A stretch of DNA of 64,000 nucleotides from Aureimonas ureilytica DSM 18598 = NBRC 106430 (GCF_000382705.1 NZ_ARQE01000002.1:310001-374000); one strand, 5' to 3'. Counted from the stretch's first letter, positions 7,618 to 17,241 are shown. Numbers and translations are program-made. The notes: generated from the sequence alone by a model not told the origin.

Positions 7618-9591
7618 ATGACGACCGAAGCCACGATCCGGAATCGCGCGAGCGTGAACCGGCGGCATTTCCTGGCGGGCGGCACGGCGCTCGCCGCCGG
7701 GATCGTGCTGCATCCCTGGAGCGCGCGGGCCGAGCCCCATCAGGCGCATCTTCGCCTGATGGAAACCACGGATCTTCACGTCAACATCTTCCCCTACGAC
7801 TATTATGCCGACAAGGAGACGCCGACGGTCGGGCTGGCGCGCACCGCCGCCCATATCGACCGCATCCGCGCCGAAGCGCGCAACTCGCTCCTGTTCGACA
7901 ATGGCGACTTCATCCAGGGCAACCCGATGGGCGATTACATCGCCTTCGAACGGGGCATGAAGCCGGGCGACACGCATCCCATCGTCGCGGCGATGAACAC
8001 GCTGCGATACGACGCCGGCACGCTCGGCAATCACGAGTTCAACTATGGGCTCGACTTCCTCGATAACACGCTCGCGAAGGCGAACTTTCCGCTTGTCAGC
8101 GCCAACGTCCTGAAGAGCGACGGTTCGACCCTTCTGCCGCCCTATATCGTTCTCGATCGACAGATCGAGCTCGGCGACGGTTCGCGCCATCCGATCCGCA
8201 TCGGCGTGATCGGCTTCGTCCCGCCGCAGATCACGGTCTGGGACGCGCAGAACCTCAAGAACAAGGCGATGACGCGCGGCATCGTGGAAGCGGCGCGCGA
8301 TCTCGTTCCCAAGCTGCGCGCCGAGAAGGTCGATATCGTCCTCGCTCTCTGCCATTCGGGCATCGCGAGCGGCCAAGCGGATGACGCGAGCCTCGAAAAC
8401 GCCGCGCTCCAGCTCGCCTCCGTCGAGGGCATCGACGCCCTGTTCTGCGGCCACCAGCACCTTCGCTTCCCCGGCGAGGAGTTCAAGGGGATCGACGGCG
8501 CGGACTGGGAAAAGGGCACGCTCGCCGGCAAGCCCGCCGTCATGGCCGGCTTCTGGGGCTCCGATCTCGGCGTGATCGATCTTCTGCTGGAGCGCTCGGG
8601 CGAGGGATGGCGGGTCGCCTCCTCGAGTTCGAGCCTGCGCCCGATCTATGAGCGCGTCGATCGCAAGCCCAAGGCGCTGGTGGAATCGAAGCCCGAAGTC
8701 CTCGCCGCCGCCAAGGCCGAGCACGAAGCGACGCTCAACTATGTGCGCCGCCCCGTCGGCGAGACCACGGCGCCGCTTTATTCCTATTTTGCGCTGGTCG
8801 CGGATGATCCGTCCGTGCAGATCGTGAACCAGGCACAGCTCTGGTACATGAAGGAAATCCTCGCGGAGACCGAGCTGAAGGACCTTCCGCTCCTGTCCGC
8901 CGCCGCGCCCTTCAAGTCCGGCGGCCGCTCGGGGCCGGACTACTACACGGACATCCCGGCTGGCCCGATCGCGATCCGCAACGTCGCCGACCTTTATCTC
9001 TACCCCAACACGGTGCAGGCCGTGCGCATCACCGGCGCGGGCGTGAAGGACTGGCTGGACATGTCGGCCGGCATCTTCCGTCAGGTAGAGCCCGGCAAGG
9101 CCGATCAGGAGCTCATCGCCGACGGGTTCCCTTCCTACAATTTCGACGTGATCGACGGCGTGACCTATCGGATCGACGTGACCAAGCCGCCGCGCTTCGA
9201 CAAGGACGGCAAGCTGATCAACGCGGACTCCTCGCGCATCCTGGACCTCGCCTATGACGGCAAGCCGATCGATCCGAAGGCCGAGTTCGTCGTCGTCACG
9301 AACAACTACCGCGCGGGTGGTGGCGGCAAGTTCCCCGGGATCGGCCCGGACAAGATCGTCTTCATCGCGCCCGACGCCAACCGCGACGTCTTGATCCGCT
9401 ACATCGTGGATCAGAAGACGATCAACCCGTCGGCCGACGGCAATTGGAGCCTTGCGCCGGCGCCGGGCACGAGCGTCCTGTTCAGCACGGGGCCGGCCTC
9501 GGCGTCGCATCTGAAGGACGTCGCCTCGCTGAAGCTCGAGGAAGCCGGCCGCACGGACGAGGGTTACGCGCGCTACCGCCTGCCGCTCTGA
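7618..9591 (+). CDS. cpdB: Periplasmic 2',3'-cyclic-nucleotide 2'-phosphodiesterase/3'-nucleotidase
   Basis: Bifunctional enzyme that breaks down cyclic nucleotides and 3'-nucleotides outside the cytoplasm to recover phosphate and nucleoside. A Tat signal (NRRHFLAGGTALAAG, about residues 13-27) precedes the metallophosphatase domain. Its metal motifs are METTDLHVNIF, DNGDFIQGNP, GNHEFNYG, CHSG and GHQH. The 5'-nucleotidase C-terminal domain covers about residues 400-580, including FPSYNFDVIDGVTYRID. At 657 residues it has the usual length. ATG at 7618 has AAAGGAG five bases upstream, whereas the GTG 15 bases earlier would overlap that site. It stands 49 bases after the GNAT gene. Confidence 0.92.
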   Translation: MTTEATIRNRASVNRRHFLAGGTALAAGIVLHPWSARAEPHQAHLRLMETTDLHVNIFPYDYYADKETPTVGLARTAAHIDRIRAEARNSLLFDNGDFIQGNPMGDYIAFERGMKPGDTHPIVAAMNTLRYDAGTLGNHEFNYGLDFLDNTLAKANFPLVSANVLKSDGSTLLPPYIVLDRQIELGDGSRHPIRIGVIGFVPPQITVWDAQNLKNKAMTRGIVEAARDLVPKLRAEKVDIVLALCHSGIASGQADDASLENAALQLASVEGIDALFCGHQHLRFPGEEFKGIDGADWEKGTLAGKPAVMAGFWGSDLGVIDLLLERSGEGWRVASSSSSLRPIYERVDRKPKALVESKPEVLAAAKAEHEATLNYVRRPVGETTAPLYSYFALVADDPSVQIVNQAQLWYMKEILAETELKDLPLLSAAAPFKSGGRSGPDYYTDIPAGPIAIRNVADLYLYPNTVQAVRITGAGVKDWLDMSAGIFRQVEPGKADQELIADGFPSYNFDVIDGVTYRIDVTKPPRFDKDGKLINADSSRILDLAYDGKPIDPKAEFVVVTNNYRAGGGGKFPGIGPDKIVFIAPDANRDVLIRYIVDQKTINPSADGNWSLAPAPGTSVLFSTGPASASHLKDVASLKLEEAGRTDEGYARYRLPL

Positions 9592-9747
9592 CCCGAAAGA
9601 GACCGGAAGCGACTTGCGAGTGCCGTGATGGCTTCAAAAGATCGCTCTGGTCTTCTAGACGCTGTCGGGACCGCTCGGGCACTGATTGCGCCCGAGCGGT
9701 TCCGATCGCCTCGTCGTGCCGCCTCGCCGGGCGGTGCGCGCCACAGG

Positions 9748-10746
9748 ATGCCTGCCTTGCTCATATTGCGCCGCGCCTTGATCGTCCTGATCCCCCTCCT
9801 TCTGGTGCTTGCCGGGCTCTGGGTCTTCGGACCGAGGGAGCCCGCGCGCCTCGACAGCCAGTTCGACGCGAGCCGCATCGGCGACGATCCGGCGGCCTAT
9901 CTCGCCCGAACCGAGGCGGACATTCCGAACCTGCGCCCCAACGCGCAGAAGGAAATCGTCTGGGCCTATCCGCTGTCCCGCGCCAAGACCCCGATCGCTC
10001 TCGTCTATGTCCACGGCTTTTCGGCCGCCAAAGGCGAGACGCGGCCGCTCGCCGACGAGATCGCGAGGAAACTCGGCGCCAATCTCTTCTACACCCGCCT
10101 GTCGGGCCATGGCCGGAACGGCGCGGCGATGGGCGAGGCGACGGTGGGCGACTGGGTGGACGACATGGCCGAGGCCATGGCGATCGGCCGGCGCCTCGGC
10201 GAGCATGTGGTGGTGATCGGCTCCTCCACGGGCGCGACCCTCGCGACGCTCGCGGCGAGCCGCCCCGACCTGTCTGATGACATGGCCGCGCTGGTCGCCC
10301 TGTCGCCCAACTATCGCATCGCCGACTGGCGCAGCTTCGCGCTGACCCTGCCCTTCGCGCGCCAGCTCCTGCCCTATCTCCAGGACGAGACCTATTCCTA
10401 CACGCCCCTCAACGAGGCTTTCGCGGCGAACTGGACGGTGAGCTATCCCTCGCTCGCGCTCCTGCCGATGGCGCGCCTCGTGGAGATCGTTCGCGGGCTC
10501 GACGTCTCCGCCATCCATATCCCCGCGCTTTTCGTGACCGACCCCGACGACGCGCTGGTCGATCCCTCGGAGACCGCCGCGATCGCCGCGCGCTGGGGCG
10601 GGCCGCACCGAGAGATCAGCGTGACCGACAGCGGCGACCCGCAGCACCATATCCTGGCGGGCGACATCGTCTCGCCCGCGACGACGGAGCGGCTGGCGAG
10701 CGAGATCGCCGATTGGATCAAGGCGCTTCCCGGCCTTTCGGGCTGA
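9748..10746 (+). CDS. Membrane-anchored alpha/beta hydrolase
   Basis: A 332-residue serine hydrolase of unknown substrate. A single N-terminal hydrophobic segment (residues 8-28, RALIVLIPLLLVLAGLWVF) would anchor it in the inner membrane with the catalytic domain in the periplasm. The fold shows the oxyanion-side VYVHGF block (87-92), the nucleophile elbow GSSTG (Ser160), an acid in TDPDDALV and a histidine in DPQHHIL near the C-terminus. I chose ATG at 9748 because it starts just before the anchor. The upstream extension to an earlier ATG has no conserved features. A strong terminator follows the stop. Confidence 0.8.
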   Translation: MPALLILRRALIVLIPLLLVLAGLWVFGPREPARLDSQFDASRIGDDPAAYLARTEADIPNLRPNAQKEIVWAYPLSRAKTPIALVYVHGFSAAKGETRPLADEIARKLGANLFYTRLSGHGRNGAAMGEATVGDWVDDMAEAMAIGRRLGEHVVVIGSSTGATLATLAASRPDLSDDMAALVALSPNYRIADWRSFALTLPFARQLLPYLQDETYSYTPLNEAFAANWTVSYPSLALLPMARLVEIVRGLDVSAIHIPALFVTDPDDALVDPSETAAIAARWGGPHREISVTDSGDPQHHILAGDIVSPATTERLASEIADWIKALPGLSG

Positions 10747-10774
10747 CGGGCTTTTCGCGCTGGCGAGCCATGAG

Positions 10775-10813
10775 AAAGGGCGGCGATGGTGATCGCCGCC
10801 CTTTCCTGTTTTT
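10775..10813 (+). terminator. Rho-independent terminator after the hydrolase gene
   Basis: A perfect 12-bp stem (AAAGGGCGGCGA/TCGCCGCCCTTT) with a six-base loop is followed by CCTG and five T residues. The T-tract faces the plus strand, so it ends the sseA-to-hydrolase transcript before the convergent ilvA gene. Confidence 0.9.
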
Positions 10814-10833
10814 ACGCTCTTTGCCTCACCGGA

Positions 10834-12087
10834 TCAGATCAGGAGATCCGACATGATCTGATTCTCGGTGATGTCCTGGTAGCGGATGCCCTCGTCGGCG
10901 AAGCGCCGCAGGAGAATGTCGAAATTGCCGGGTTCGCGGGTTTCGATGCCGAGCAGGATCGAGCCGTATTCGCGCGTGCTCTTCTTCAGATATTCGAAGC
11001 GGGCGACATCGTCGTCCGGCCCGAGAAGGTCCAGGAAGTCGCGCAGCGCGCCGGGGCGCTGAGCCAAGCGCAGGATGAAATATTTCTTTCGGCCCTCGAA
11101 GCGCAGGGCGCGCTCCTTCACGTCCGGCAGGCGCTCGAAGTCGAAATTGCCGCCGGAGACGACGAGCACGACGGTCTTGCCCTTCAGCTCGGGCCCGAGC
11201 GTGCGCAGCGCGTCGATGGCGAGCGCCCCGGCGGGCTCGACGACGATGCCCTCGACATTCAGCATCTCCAGCATCGTGTTGCAGAGCCGCCCTTCGGGCG
11301 ACAGCACGACCTGTTCGGGCGCGAAGCGGCTGAGGATTTCGAAAGGCAGAGCGCCGATCTCGGCCACAGCCGCGCCGTCCACGAACCCGTCCATCTGCGG
11401 CAGGCGCACGCGGCGGCCTTCCTGAAGGCTGGTCTTGAGGCTCGGCGCGCCGAGCGGCTCGGTCAGGCGGAAGGCCGGCTTCCTCTGGCCGTCGAAATAG
11501 AGCGCCATGCCCGAGGCCAGACCACCACCGCCGACCGGCAGGACGAGCATGTCGATCGCCTCGTCGCCGAGCTGGCGCAGCGCTTCCAGCGCGACCGTCG
11601 CCTGGCCCTCGACGATGTCGGCATGGTCGAAGGGCGGCACCATCTCCGCGCCGCTGGAGGCGGCATAGGCGCGCGCGGCGGCGTAGCAATCATCGAAGAA
11701 ATCGCCGACGAGTTCGATCTCGATCGCGTCGCCTCCGAAATGGCGGGTCTTGTCGATTTTCTGCTGCGGCGTCGTCACCGGCATGAAGACGCGGCCCTGA
11801 ACGCCGAAATGGCGGCAAGCGAAGGCGAAGCCCTGCGCATGGTTGCCGGCCGAGGCGCAGGTGAAGCGCGCCTCCGCGCCGCCGCGCGCGAGGCGCTTGC
11901 GCATGAAGTTGAACGCGCCGCGCAGCTTGTAGGAGCGCACCGGCGTCAGGTCCTCGCGCTTCAGGAAAATGCGCGCGCCGTAGCGGTTGGAGAGATGCTC
12001 GTTGAGCTGCAGCGGCGTTTCGGGAAACAGCGCGCGCAGGGCTTCTTCCGCCTGCGCGACGCGGGCGTGAAAATCGGGTTGGGTCAT
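10834..12087 (-). CDS. ilvA: Threonine ammonia-lyase (threonine dehydratase)
   Basis: PLP enzyme converting threonine to 2-oxobutanoate, the first step of isoleucine synthesis. The catalytic domain covers about residues 1-325, with the PLP lysine in SYKLRGA (Lys54), the substrate loop SAGNHAQG and the glycine loop PVGGGGLASG. A C-terminal ACT-like regulatory domain (about 335-417, KYFILRLAQRPGALRDFL onward) suggests feedback control. At 417 residues it is the short form with one regulatory lobe. The start is ATG at 12087 (MTQPDF); the frame is open further upstream but without conserved coding. A possible leader peptide lies 159 bases upstream. Confidence 0.93.
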   Translation of the reverse strand: MTQPDFHARVAQAEEALRALFPETPLQLNEHLSNRYGARIFLKREDLTPVRSYKLRGAFNFMRKRLARGGAEARFTCASAGNHAQGFAFACRHFGVQGRVFMPVTTPQQKIDKTRHFGGDAIEIELVGDFFDDCYAAARAYAASSGAEMVPPFDHADIVEGQATVALEALRQLGDEAIDMLVLPVGGGGLASGMALYFDGQRKPAFRLTEPLGAPSLKTSLQEGRRVRLPQMDGFVDGAAVAEIGALPFEILSRFAPEQVVLSPEGRLCNTMLEMLNVEGIVVEPAGALAIDALRTLGPELKGKTVVLVVSGGNFDFERLPDVKERALRFEGRKKYFILRLAQRPGALRDFLDLLGPDDDVARFEYLKKSTREYGSILLGIETREPGNFDILLRRFADEGIRYQDITENQIMSDLLI

Positions 12088-12245
12088 GAAACGGGTCTTC
12101 GGTCGAGAGGCCGGACGAGACCATGCTCGGGTCCGGCAAAGGCGGGCGCGAGGCCCTTGAAGTTCGAGGACGCATCGGACCGCTTGCGAGCGGGCGACGC
12201 GAGCCGGACGCGCTGGGCGCTGACCGCTGCGAGCAGCGACGGAGC

Positions 12246-12308
12246 CTAGAGGGCGCCGGCGCCGATAATCAGGGAGGCGATCCCGCCGATCGATGTCTTC
12301 TGCGTCAT
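12246..12308 (-). CDS. Putative leader or small hydrophobic peptide upstream of ilvA
   Basis: A 20-codon open frame, MTQKTSIGGIASLIIGAGAL, with a strong ribosome-binding site (GGGGGA seven bases before the ATG). Four of its twenty codons are isoleucine and two are leucine, and its stop lies 159 bases before ilvA. Isoleucine-rich leader peptides that control branched-chain amino acid genes by attenuation are known in alphaproteobacteria. No T-tract terminator was seen in the gap, although GCCGGAC...GTCCGGC can form a hairpin near 12,110-12,137. It could instead be a free-standing membrane microprotein, as residues 7-20 resemble a short transmembrane segment. Confidence 0.45.
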   Translation of the reverse strand: MTQKTSIGGIASLIIGAGAL

Positions 12309-12398
12309 CGCACGTCCCCCTTCGCTTCCAAGGTTTCGACCGAGTCCGGTCATCCTCCATGGCGCGGCGTTTGTAAAGTCGGCGCCGCGCCGATTGGA

Positions 12399-14183
12399 TC
12401 AGACGAAGACGTCCACGATCTCGAAACGGTCGACATCCACGAGACCCTTGTCGGAGATGCGCAAGGACGGAATGACGACGAGCGCCAGAAGCGAGTGCTG
12501 CATATAGGCGTTGTTCAGCTCGCAACCGGCTTCGCGCATGGCGGCGATCAGCCGATCGGCCTTTTGCGCCACCACTTCGGCGCGCTCCACCGACATGAGG
12601 CCGGCGACCGGCATTTCGATCAGCGCCTTTTCCTCGCCATCCGCAAAGAACACGACGCCGCCACCGACCTCGCCGAGACGGTTCGCAGCCTGCGCCATCG
12701 CCTCGCCATCGGTGCCGACGACGATCATGTGGTGGCTGTCATGGGCGACGGTGGAGGCCATGGCGCAGCGCCCGCGATAACCGAAGCCGGACACGAAGGC
12801 GTTGACCACCTCGCCCGTCGCGCGGTGCCGCTCCACGAGGGCGATGCGGCAGACGTCCTGCGAGGCGTCGCCCGGCACCGCGCCGTCGATCACCGGCAGC
12901 GTCGCCTGGAGCGCGCGGGTCGGCGCCTGGTTCTCGACGACGCCGATGACGCGCACGGTCGCTTCGTTCCGCCCTTCCGGCGCGCGGATCAGGAAGTCCT
13001 CCGCCGACAGGCGACGGCCGAGCTTCACCGTGCCCTTGGCGCTGGCCGGATAGGGATAGGCAGGAATGTCGGCGACGAGCCGCCCGCTTTCGGCAAGCTT
13101 CTGCCCGCGCGCATAGACGGCGTCGATGGCGAGATCCACCAGTTGCGTGACCAGCAGGAAGTCGGCGCGCCGGCCGGGCGCGACGGAGCCGATCTCACGC
13201 TCCAGGCCGAAATGTTCGGCCGTGTTGATCGTCGCCATCTGGATCGCCGTGATCGGCTTCAGACCTTGCGCGATCGCGTGGCGCACGACGCGGTTCATGT
13301 GGCCGCCATGAACGAGCGTGCCCGAATGGCAGTCGTCCGTGCAGAGAATGAAGTGGCGGGAATCCAGCCCCTTTTCCGTCACCGCCCGGATCTGCTCGGC
13401 GACATCGTACCAGGCCGAGCCGAGCCGCAGCATCGCCTTCATGCCCTGGCGCACGCGGGCGATCGCGTCTTCCATGCGCGTGCCCTCGTGGTCGTCCTGC
13501 GGACCGCCCGCGACATAGGCATGGAAGGCCCGGCCGAGATCGGGCGAGGCGTAATGACCGCCCACCGTGCGGCCGGCGCGGCGCGTCGCGGCGATGGCGC
13601 CGACCATGGTCGGATCGTTGGCGACGACGCCCGGAAAGTTCATGACCTCGCCGAGCCCGATGATGCCGGGCCAGCGCATGGCCTCCGCGACGTCGTCGGG
13701 CGTGACGCTCGCGCCCGCTTCCTCCAGCCCCGGCGCGGACGGCACGCAGGACGGCATCTGCACCCAGACATTGACGGGCTGCTCCAGCGCCTCGTCATGC
13801 ATCAGCCGCACGCCCGGCAGACCGAGCACATTGGCGATCTCGTGCGGATCGATGAACATCGACGTCGTGCCGTGCGGGATCACGGCGCGGCAGAATTCCG
13901 TCACCGTCACCATGCCGCTTTCGACATGCATATGCGCGTCGCAAAGGCCCGGCACGACATAGCGCCCCCTGGCCTCGACGACCTCCGTCTGAGGCCCGAT
14001 GCAATGCGAGGCATCCGGACCGCAATAGGCGAAACGCCCTTCGGCGATCGCGAAATCCGTGTCCGGAATGATCTCGCCGGAATGAACGTTCACCCAGCGC
14101 CCGCCGCGAACCACCAGATCGGCGGGCCGGCGCCCCATGGCAACGTCCACCAGCGTCGACGCGACGTCCTCGAAAGCTTTCAC
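12399..14183 (-). CDS. ade: Adenine deaminase
   Basis: Amidohydrolase-superfamily enzyme that deaminates adenine to hypoxanthine for purine salvage. The metal-binding motif DAHMHVES lies at residues 82-89 and the second segment is GTTSMFIDPHEIANVLG. A conserved CTDDCHSGTLVHGGHMN block and the C-terminal adenine deaminase domain (VAHDSHHMIVVG) follow. I prefer GTG at 14183: it gives VKAFEDVASTLVDVAMGRRPADLVV, the normal family beginning, and has GAGGA eight bases upstream. An ATG at 14249 would add 22 residues without a ribosome-binding site. The product is then 594 residues. The nearby gpt gene also belongs to purine salvage. Confidence 0.92.
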   Translation of the reverse strand: MKAFEDVASTLVDVAMGRRPADLVVRGGRWVNVHSGEIIPDTDFAIAEGRFAYCGPDASHCIGPQTEVVEARGRYVVPGLCDAHMHVESGMVTVTEFCRAVIPHGTTSMFIDPHEIANVLGLPGVRLMHDEALEQPVNVWVQMPSCVPSAPGLEEAGASVTPDDVAEAMRWPGIIGLGEVMNFPGVVANDPTMVGAIAATRRAGRTVGGHYASPDLGRAFHAYVAGGPQDDHEGTRMEDAIARVRQGMKAMLRLGSAWYDVAEQIRAVTEKGLDSRHFILCTDDCHSGTLVHGGHMNRVVRHAIAQGLKPITAIQMATINTAEHFGLEREIGSVAPGRRADFLLVTQLVDLAIDAVYARGQKLAESGRLVADIPAYPYPASAKGTVKLGRRLSAEDFLIRAPEGRNEATVRVIGVVENQAPTRALQATLPVIDGAVPGDASQDVCRIALVERHRATGEVVNAFVSGFGYRGRCAMASTVAHDSHHMIVVGTDGEAMAQAANRLGEVGGGVVFFADGEEKALIEMPVAGLMSVERAEVVAQKADRLIAAMREAGCELNNAYMQHSLLALVVIPSLRISDKGLVDVDRFEIVDVFV

Positions 14184-14385
14184 GGACCAGATCCTCGAGA
14201 TTGCGGCTTTGCGCCCTTCGTAGACAGCGGCACGGCGAAAATCCACCATGGCGCTGCGGCGAGACGGGCTTTCGCCTTTTCTCCGACCGCGAAGCGGGCT
14301 ATCTGTCGGACGCTTCGATCCGGGCAGCGTCCGGCACCGTCGGCAGGGCGACAAGGGATCGAGCGAGGGCATTCCGCCTGGGAAT

Positions 14386-14470
14386 GCGGGCTTGGCGAAA
14401 TGGTAGACGCAAGGGACTTAAAATCCCTCGGACTTCGTCCGTGCGGGTTCGAGTCCCGCAGCCCGTACCA
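14386..14470 (+). tRNA. tRNA-Leu (TAA)
   Basis: Class II tRNA of 85 bases with acceptor stem GCGGGCT/AGCCCGT, anticodon loop CTTAAAA (anticodon TAA), a long variable arm (TCGGACTTCGTCCG) and T-arm GCGGGTTCGAGTCCCGC. The CCA end is encoded. Confidence 0.97.
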
Positions 14471-14720
14471 GCTCTCTCGATAGGCGGAAACGGTTCAGCG
14501 AGCGCCTTTCGTCCAGGTTCCCTGAACCCTCTCGATGCGAGCGCGCCTTGCTTGTCGGACAATAAGCTTTTTCGCGGCATTCTTGCGGGGAATGTCCCGG
14601 TCTAGTCAGACAATTGTAAGTTTTCTTAAGAGACGAAAGGTCTCATTGTTAAGATTTGCGGCCTGTGATTGGATGGTCCCAGAGGTTCACCGGTTCGTGG
14701 TGGTTCCAGGAGGGGCACCT

Positions 14721-14921
14721 ATGGCGCAGGCAGACCGCAATTTCCCTTCATCGAGAGACGTAGCCGATCCGATCTGGTCGGATCTGGGCGAGGTCGGCGC
14801 GGCCGAGATGCTCGACCATGTGCGGCGCGACAACCAGGCCTTGGACAGTCTGCGTCTGGCACTCGAGCATGACGTGTCCGGCGAGCGTTCCGTGACGACG
14901 GCCCGCGAATACGGCAAGTAG
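14721..14921 (+). CDS. Small hypothetical protein
   Basis: A 66-residue acidic protein I do not recognise. The start is supported by AGGAGG nine bases before the ATG. The middle part (DLGEVGAAEMLDHVRRDNQALDSLRLALEHD) is predicted to form two helices. There is no signal peptide and no transmembrane segment. It lies between tRNA-Leu and the convergent wrbA. A GC-rich hairpin follows the stop by 33 bases. Confidence 0.55.
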   Translation: MAQADRNFPSSRDVADPIWSDLGEVGAAEMLDHVRRDNQALDSLRLALEHDVSGERSVTTAREYGK

Positions 14922-14954
14922 GCTCCATCCCGAAGCTGACGGGCCGGAGGGGTC

Positions 14955-14976
14955 GCGGCGGAGGGATCTCCGCCGC
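14955..14976. terminator. GC-rich hairpin between convergent genes
   Basis: Perfect 9-bp stem GCGGCGGAG/CTCCGCCGC with a GGAT loop, placed between the convergent small gene and wrbA. It has no T-tract on either side, so a terminator role is only suggested by position. Confidence 0.4.
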
Positions 14977-14986
14977 TTGGGTCGTG

Positions 14987-15586
14987 TCAGGCCGAGAGCT
15001 TGGCTGCGATCTCGGCGATGTGGCGGCCCTGGAAGCGGGCGCCGTCGAGTTCGATCGCGCTCGGCTGGCGCGAGCCGTCGCCCGCGGCGATCGTGGTCGC
15101 ACCATAGGGCGAGCCGCCGACGACCTCATCGACCGCGAGCTGGCCCTGGAACGAGTAGGGCAGGCCGACGATCACGAGGCCGTGGTGCAGCAGCGTCTTG
15201 TGGACGGAGAGGATCGTCGCCTCGTTGCCGCCATGCTGGCTGGCCGAGGACGAGAACACGCCGCCGACCTTGCCGATCAGCTTGCCCTGCGCCCAGAGAC
15301 CGCCCGTGCGATCCCAGAACGCGGCCATCTGCGAGGCCATGTTGCCGTAGCGCGTGGGAACGCCGATGATGATCGCGTCGTAATTCGGCAGATCGTCCGG
15401 CTGGGCTTCGGGAAACTCGTGGTCCGTCTTGAAATGCGCGGCCTGGACGACCTCGGGCGGCGCCGTTTCCGGAACGCGCTTGATGTCCACCTCGGCGCCC
15501 GCGCCGCGCGCGCCTTCCGCCACGGCCTTCGCCATGGTCTCGATATGGCCGTAGCTCGAATAATAGAGAACCAGAACCTTCGCCAT
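14987..15586 (-). CDS. wrbA: NAD(P)H:quinone oxidoreductase, WrbA type
   Basis: Flavodoxin-fold FMN enzyme that reduces quinones by two electrons, protecting against redox cycling. At 199 residues it has the usual length. The FMN phosphate loop is [14 protein letters not shown] (about residues 8-21). The family signatures [16 protein letters not shown] and [15 protein letters not shown] are intact. ATG at 15586 ([11 protein letters not shown]) is the conserved start. It is convergent with the small gene before it and divergent from the CinA-type gene after it. Confidence 0.95.
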   Translation of the reverse strand: MAKVLVLYYSSYGHIETMAKAVAEGARGAGAEVDIKRVPETAPPEVVQAAHFKTDHEFPEAQPDDLPNYDAIIIGVPTRYGNMASQMAAFWDRTGGLWAQGKLIGKVGGVFSSSASQHGGNEATILSVHKTLLHHGLVIVGLPYSFQGQLAVDEVVGGSPYGATTIAAGDGSRQPSAIELDGARFQGRHIAEIAAKLSA

Positions 15587-15779
15587 CGTCGCTCCCTGCA
15601 AGTGCGGCCGCGCCCCGTCTGGGCCGGCTTCGGAGCCAGACATAGAGCGGCTTCCGCCGGGTAAAGCGAGACGCGATCGATTGACGCTCTGTCTTCGAAC
15701 GCGCACCGACGTCTGTCGCTTTATCTTCACGCCGCTCCCGGTCACACTAGTTGAGCGCGCGAATCGAAGGGGCGGACGG

Positions 15780-16535
15780 ATGCGACAAGAGAGTGGAACG
15801 GCGCCGCGCGCGGCCATGCTGGCGATCGGCGACGAGCTTTTGTCCGGCCGCACCAAGGACAAGAACATCGCGCATCTGGCGGGCCTTCTGACCCTCGCCG
15901 GGATCGACCTCAAGGAAGTGCGCATCGTCGCGGACGAGGAAGACGCCATCGTCGAGGCGCTGAACGCGCTGCGCGCCAAGTACGACCATGTCTTCACCTC
16001 GGGCGGCATCGGCCCGACGCATGACGACATCACCGCCGATGCGGTGGCCGCCGCCTTCGGTCGTCCGGCGGTTCATCATCCCGAAGCGATGGAGCGCCTG
16101 ACGGCCTATTATGCCTCGCGCGACCTGCCCTTCACGCAAGCGCGGATGCGCATGGCGCGCACGCCCGAAGGCGCGACCCTGATCGACAATCCGGTGTCCG
16201 TCGCGCCCGGCTTCCGGATGGAGAACGTCTTCGTCATGGCCGGCGTGCCGACGATCTTCGCGGCCATGCTCGACAACGTACTGCCGACCCTGCCCGGCGG
16301 GCCGGTGATGCAGAGCGCCGCCCTCGCCTGCCCGTTCGGCGAAGGCGATATCGGCGCGCCGCTCGCCGCCATCCAGAAGGAGCACCCGCTCGTCGCGATC
16401 GGCTCCTATCCCCGCTTCGACGGGCAGCGCTATTCCACCGAACTCGTGATCCGCTCGCGCGACGCCTCCGCCCTCGAAGCGGCGCGGTCGGCCGTCGAGG
16501 CGATGATCGAGGGGATGAAGTCCCAGGCGGCCTGA
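15780..16535 (+). CDS. CinA N-terminal / molybdopterin-binding domain protein
   Basis: A 251-residue protein with the MoaB/Mog-like fold found in CinA N-termini. Signatures are [17 protein letters not shown] (about residues 14-30), the nucleotide/pterin loop [13 protein letters not shown] (about 75-87) and [11 protein letters not shown]. The C-terminal nicotinamide-nucleotide amidohydrolase domain of full CinA is absent, so this is the short stand-alone form common in alphaproteobacteria. In full-length CinA this domain hydrolyses ADP-ribose; the role of the short form is unsettled. I chose ATG at 15780 with a GA-rich upstream region. Confidence 0.85.
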   Translation: MRQESGTAPRAAMLAIGDELLSGRTKDKNIAHLAGLLTLAGIDLKEVRIVADEEDAIVEALNALRAKYDHVFTSGGIGPTHDDITADAVAAAFGRPAVHHPEAMERLTAYYASRDLPFTQARMRMARTPEGATLIDNPVSVAPGFRMENVFVMAGVPTIFAAMLDNVLPTLPGGPVMQSAALACPFGEGDIGAPLAAIQKEHPLVAIGSYPRFDGQRYSTELVIRSRDASALEAARSAVEAMIEGMKSQAA

Positions 16536-16627
16536 CGGCGGAACCCTTCGCGCCCCGAACTTGCCGGATCGCGGCGGAAGCGCTATCCGACCCGGCTTAC
16601 GCGCGTAAGCGTTCCGGAGATCGAAGC

Positions 16628-17125
16628 ATGTCCACGCCCGACAAGTCCTTTCCCGTGTCCTGGGACCAGTTCCACCGCGATGCACGGGCGCTTGCCTGGC
16701 GTCTGGCGGGCGTGCGGGCGGAATGGAAGGCCATCGTCTGCATCACGCGCGGCGGTCTCGTTCCGGCGGCGATCATCGCGCGCGAACTCGGCACCCGCCT
16801 GATCGAGACGGTCTGCATCGCGTCCTACCACGACTACGACTCCCAGGGCGAACTGATGGTCCTTAAGGACATCGCGCCCGCGCTGCGCGAAGACGATGGC
16901 GACGGCATCCTGATCGTGGACGACCTGACCGACACCGGCAAGACCGCCGCCCTCGTGCGCGCCATGCTGCCGAAGGCCCATTTCGCCACCGTCTACGCCA
17001 AGCCCAAGGGCCGGCCGCTGGTCGACACGTTCATCACCGAAGTCAGCCAGGACACCTGGATCTTCTTCCCCTGGGATCTCGGCCTCACCTTCCAGGCGCC
17101 GATCGCCAAGGGCTCGGCGGGCTGA
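16628..17125 (+). CDS. gpt: Xanthine-guanine phosphoribosyltransferase
   Basis: Salvage enzyme joining xanthine or guanine to PRPP to make XMP or GMP. It is 165 residues, the family's typical length. The PRPP-binding motif is [14 protein letters not shown] (about residues 97-110), and the base-binding end is [31 protein letters not shown] (about 39-55) is the flexible-loop region. It ends just before a strong terminator. Together with adenine deaminase it gives this region a purine salvage flavour, though the two are not in one operon. Confidence 0.95.
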   Translation: MSTPDKSFPVSWDQFHRDARALAWRLAGVRAEWKAIVCITRGGLVPAAIIARELGTRLIETVCIASYHDYDSQGELMVLKDIAPALREDDGDGILIVDDLTDTGKTAALVRAMLPKAHFATVYAKPKGRPLVDTFITEVSQDTWIFFPWDLGLTFQAPIAKGSAG

Positions 17126-17168
17126 GGTTTTCCCCAGTCTTCACACCAATCCAGACCGGGATTTTCCG

Positions 17169-17203
17169 AACGCTGGCCCCTCGGGGAGCCAGCGTTTATT
17201 TTT
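17169..17203 (+). terminator. Rho-independent terminator after gpt
   Basis: Stem AACGCTGGC/GCCAGCGTT extended by CCC/GGG around a TCG loop, followed by TTTATTTTT. It would end the gpt transcript about 45 bases after its stop and insulate nrdJ. Confidence 0.9.
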
Positions 17204-17241
17204 GCCTGACACGTGCCGTTCCCACGCCGCCGACCGCAAGC

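Noticed and set aside
7423-9510. A 695-codon open frame antisense to cpdB
   Set aside because: Same GC-bias artefact; cpdB has a Tat signal, all metal motifs and a ribosome-binding site.
10786-12249. A 487-codon plus-strand open frame over ilvA
   Set aside because: Antisense shadow of a full-length, motif-complete threonine dehydratase.
14955-14976. A firm intrinsic terminator between the small gene and wrbA
   Set aside because: The stem is perfect but neither side carries a T-tract; it is kept only as a low-confidence hairpin.
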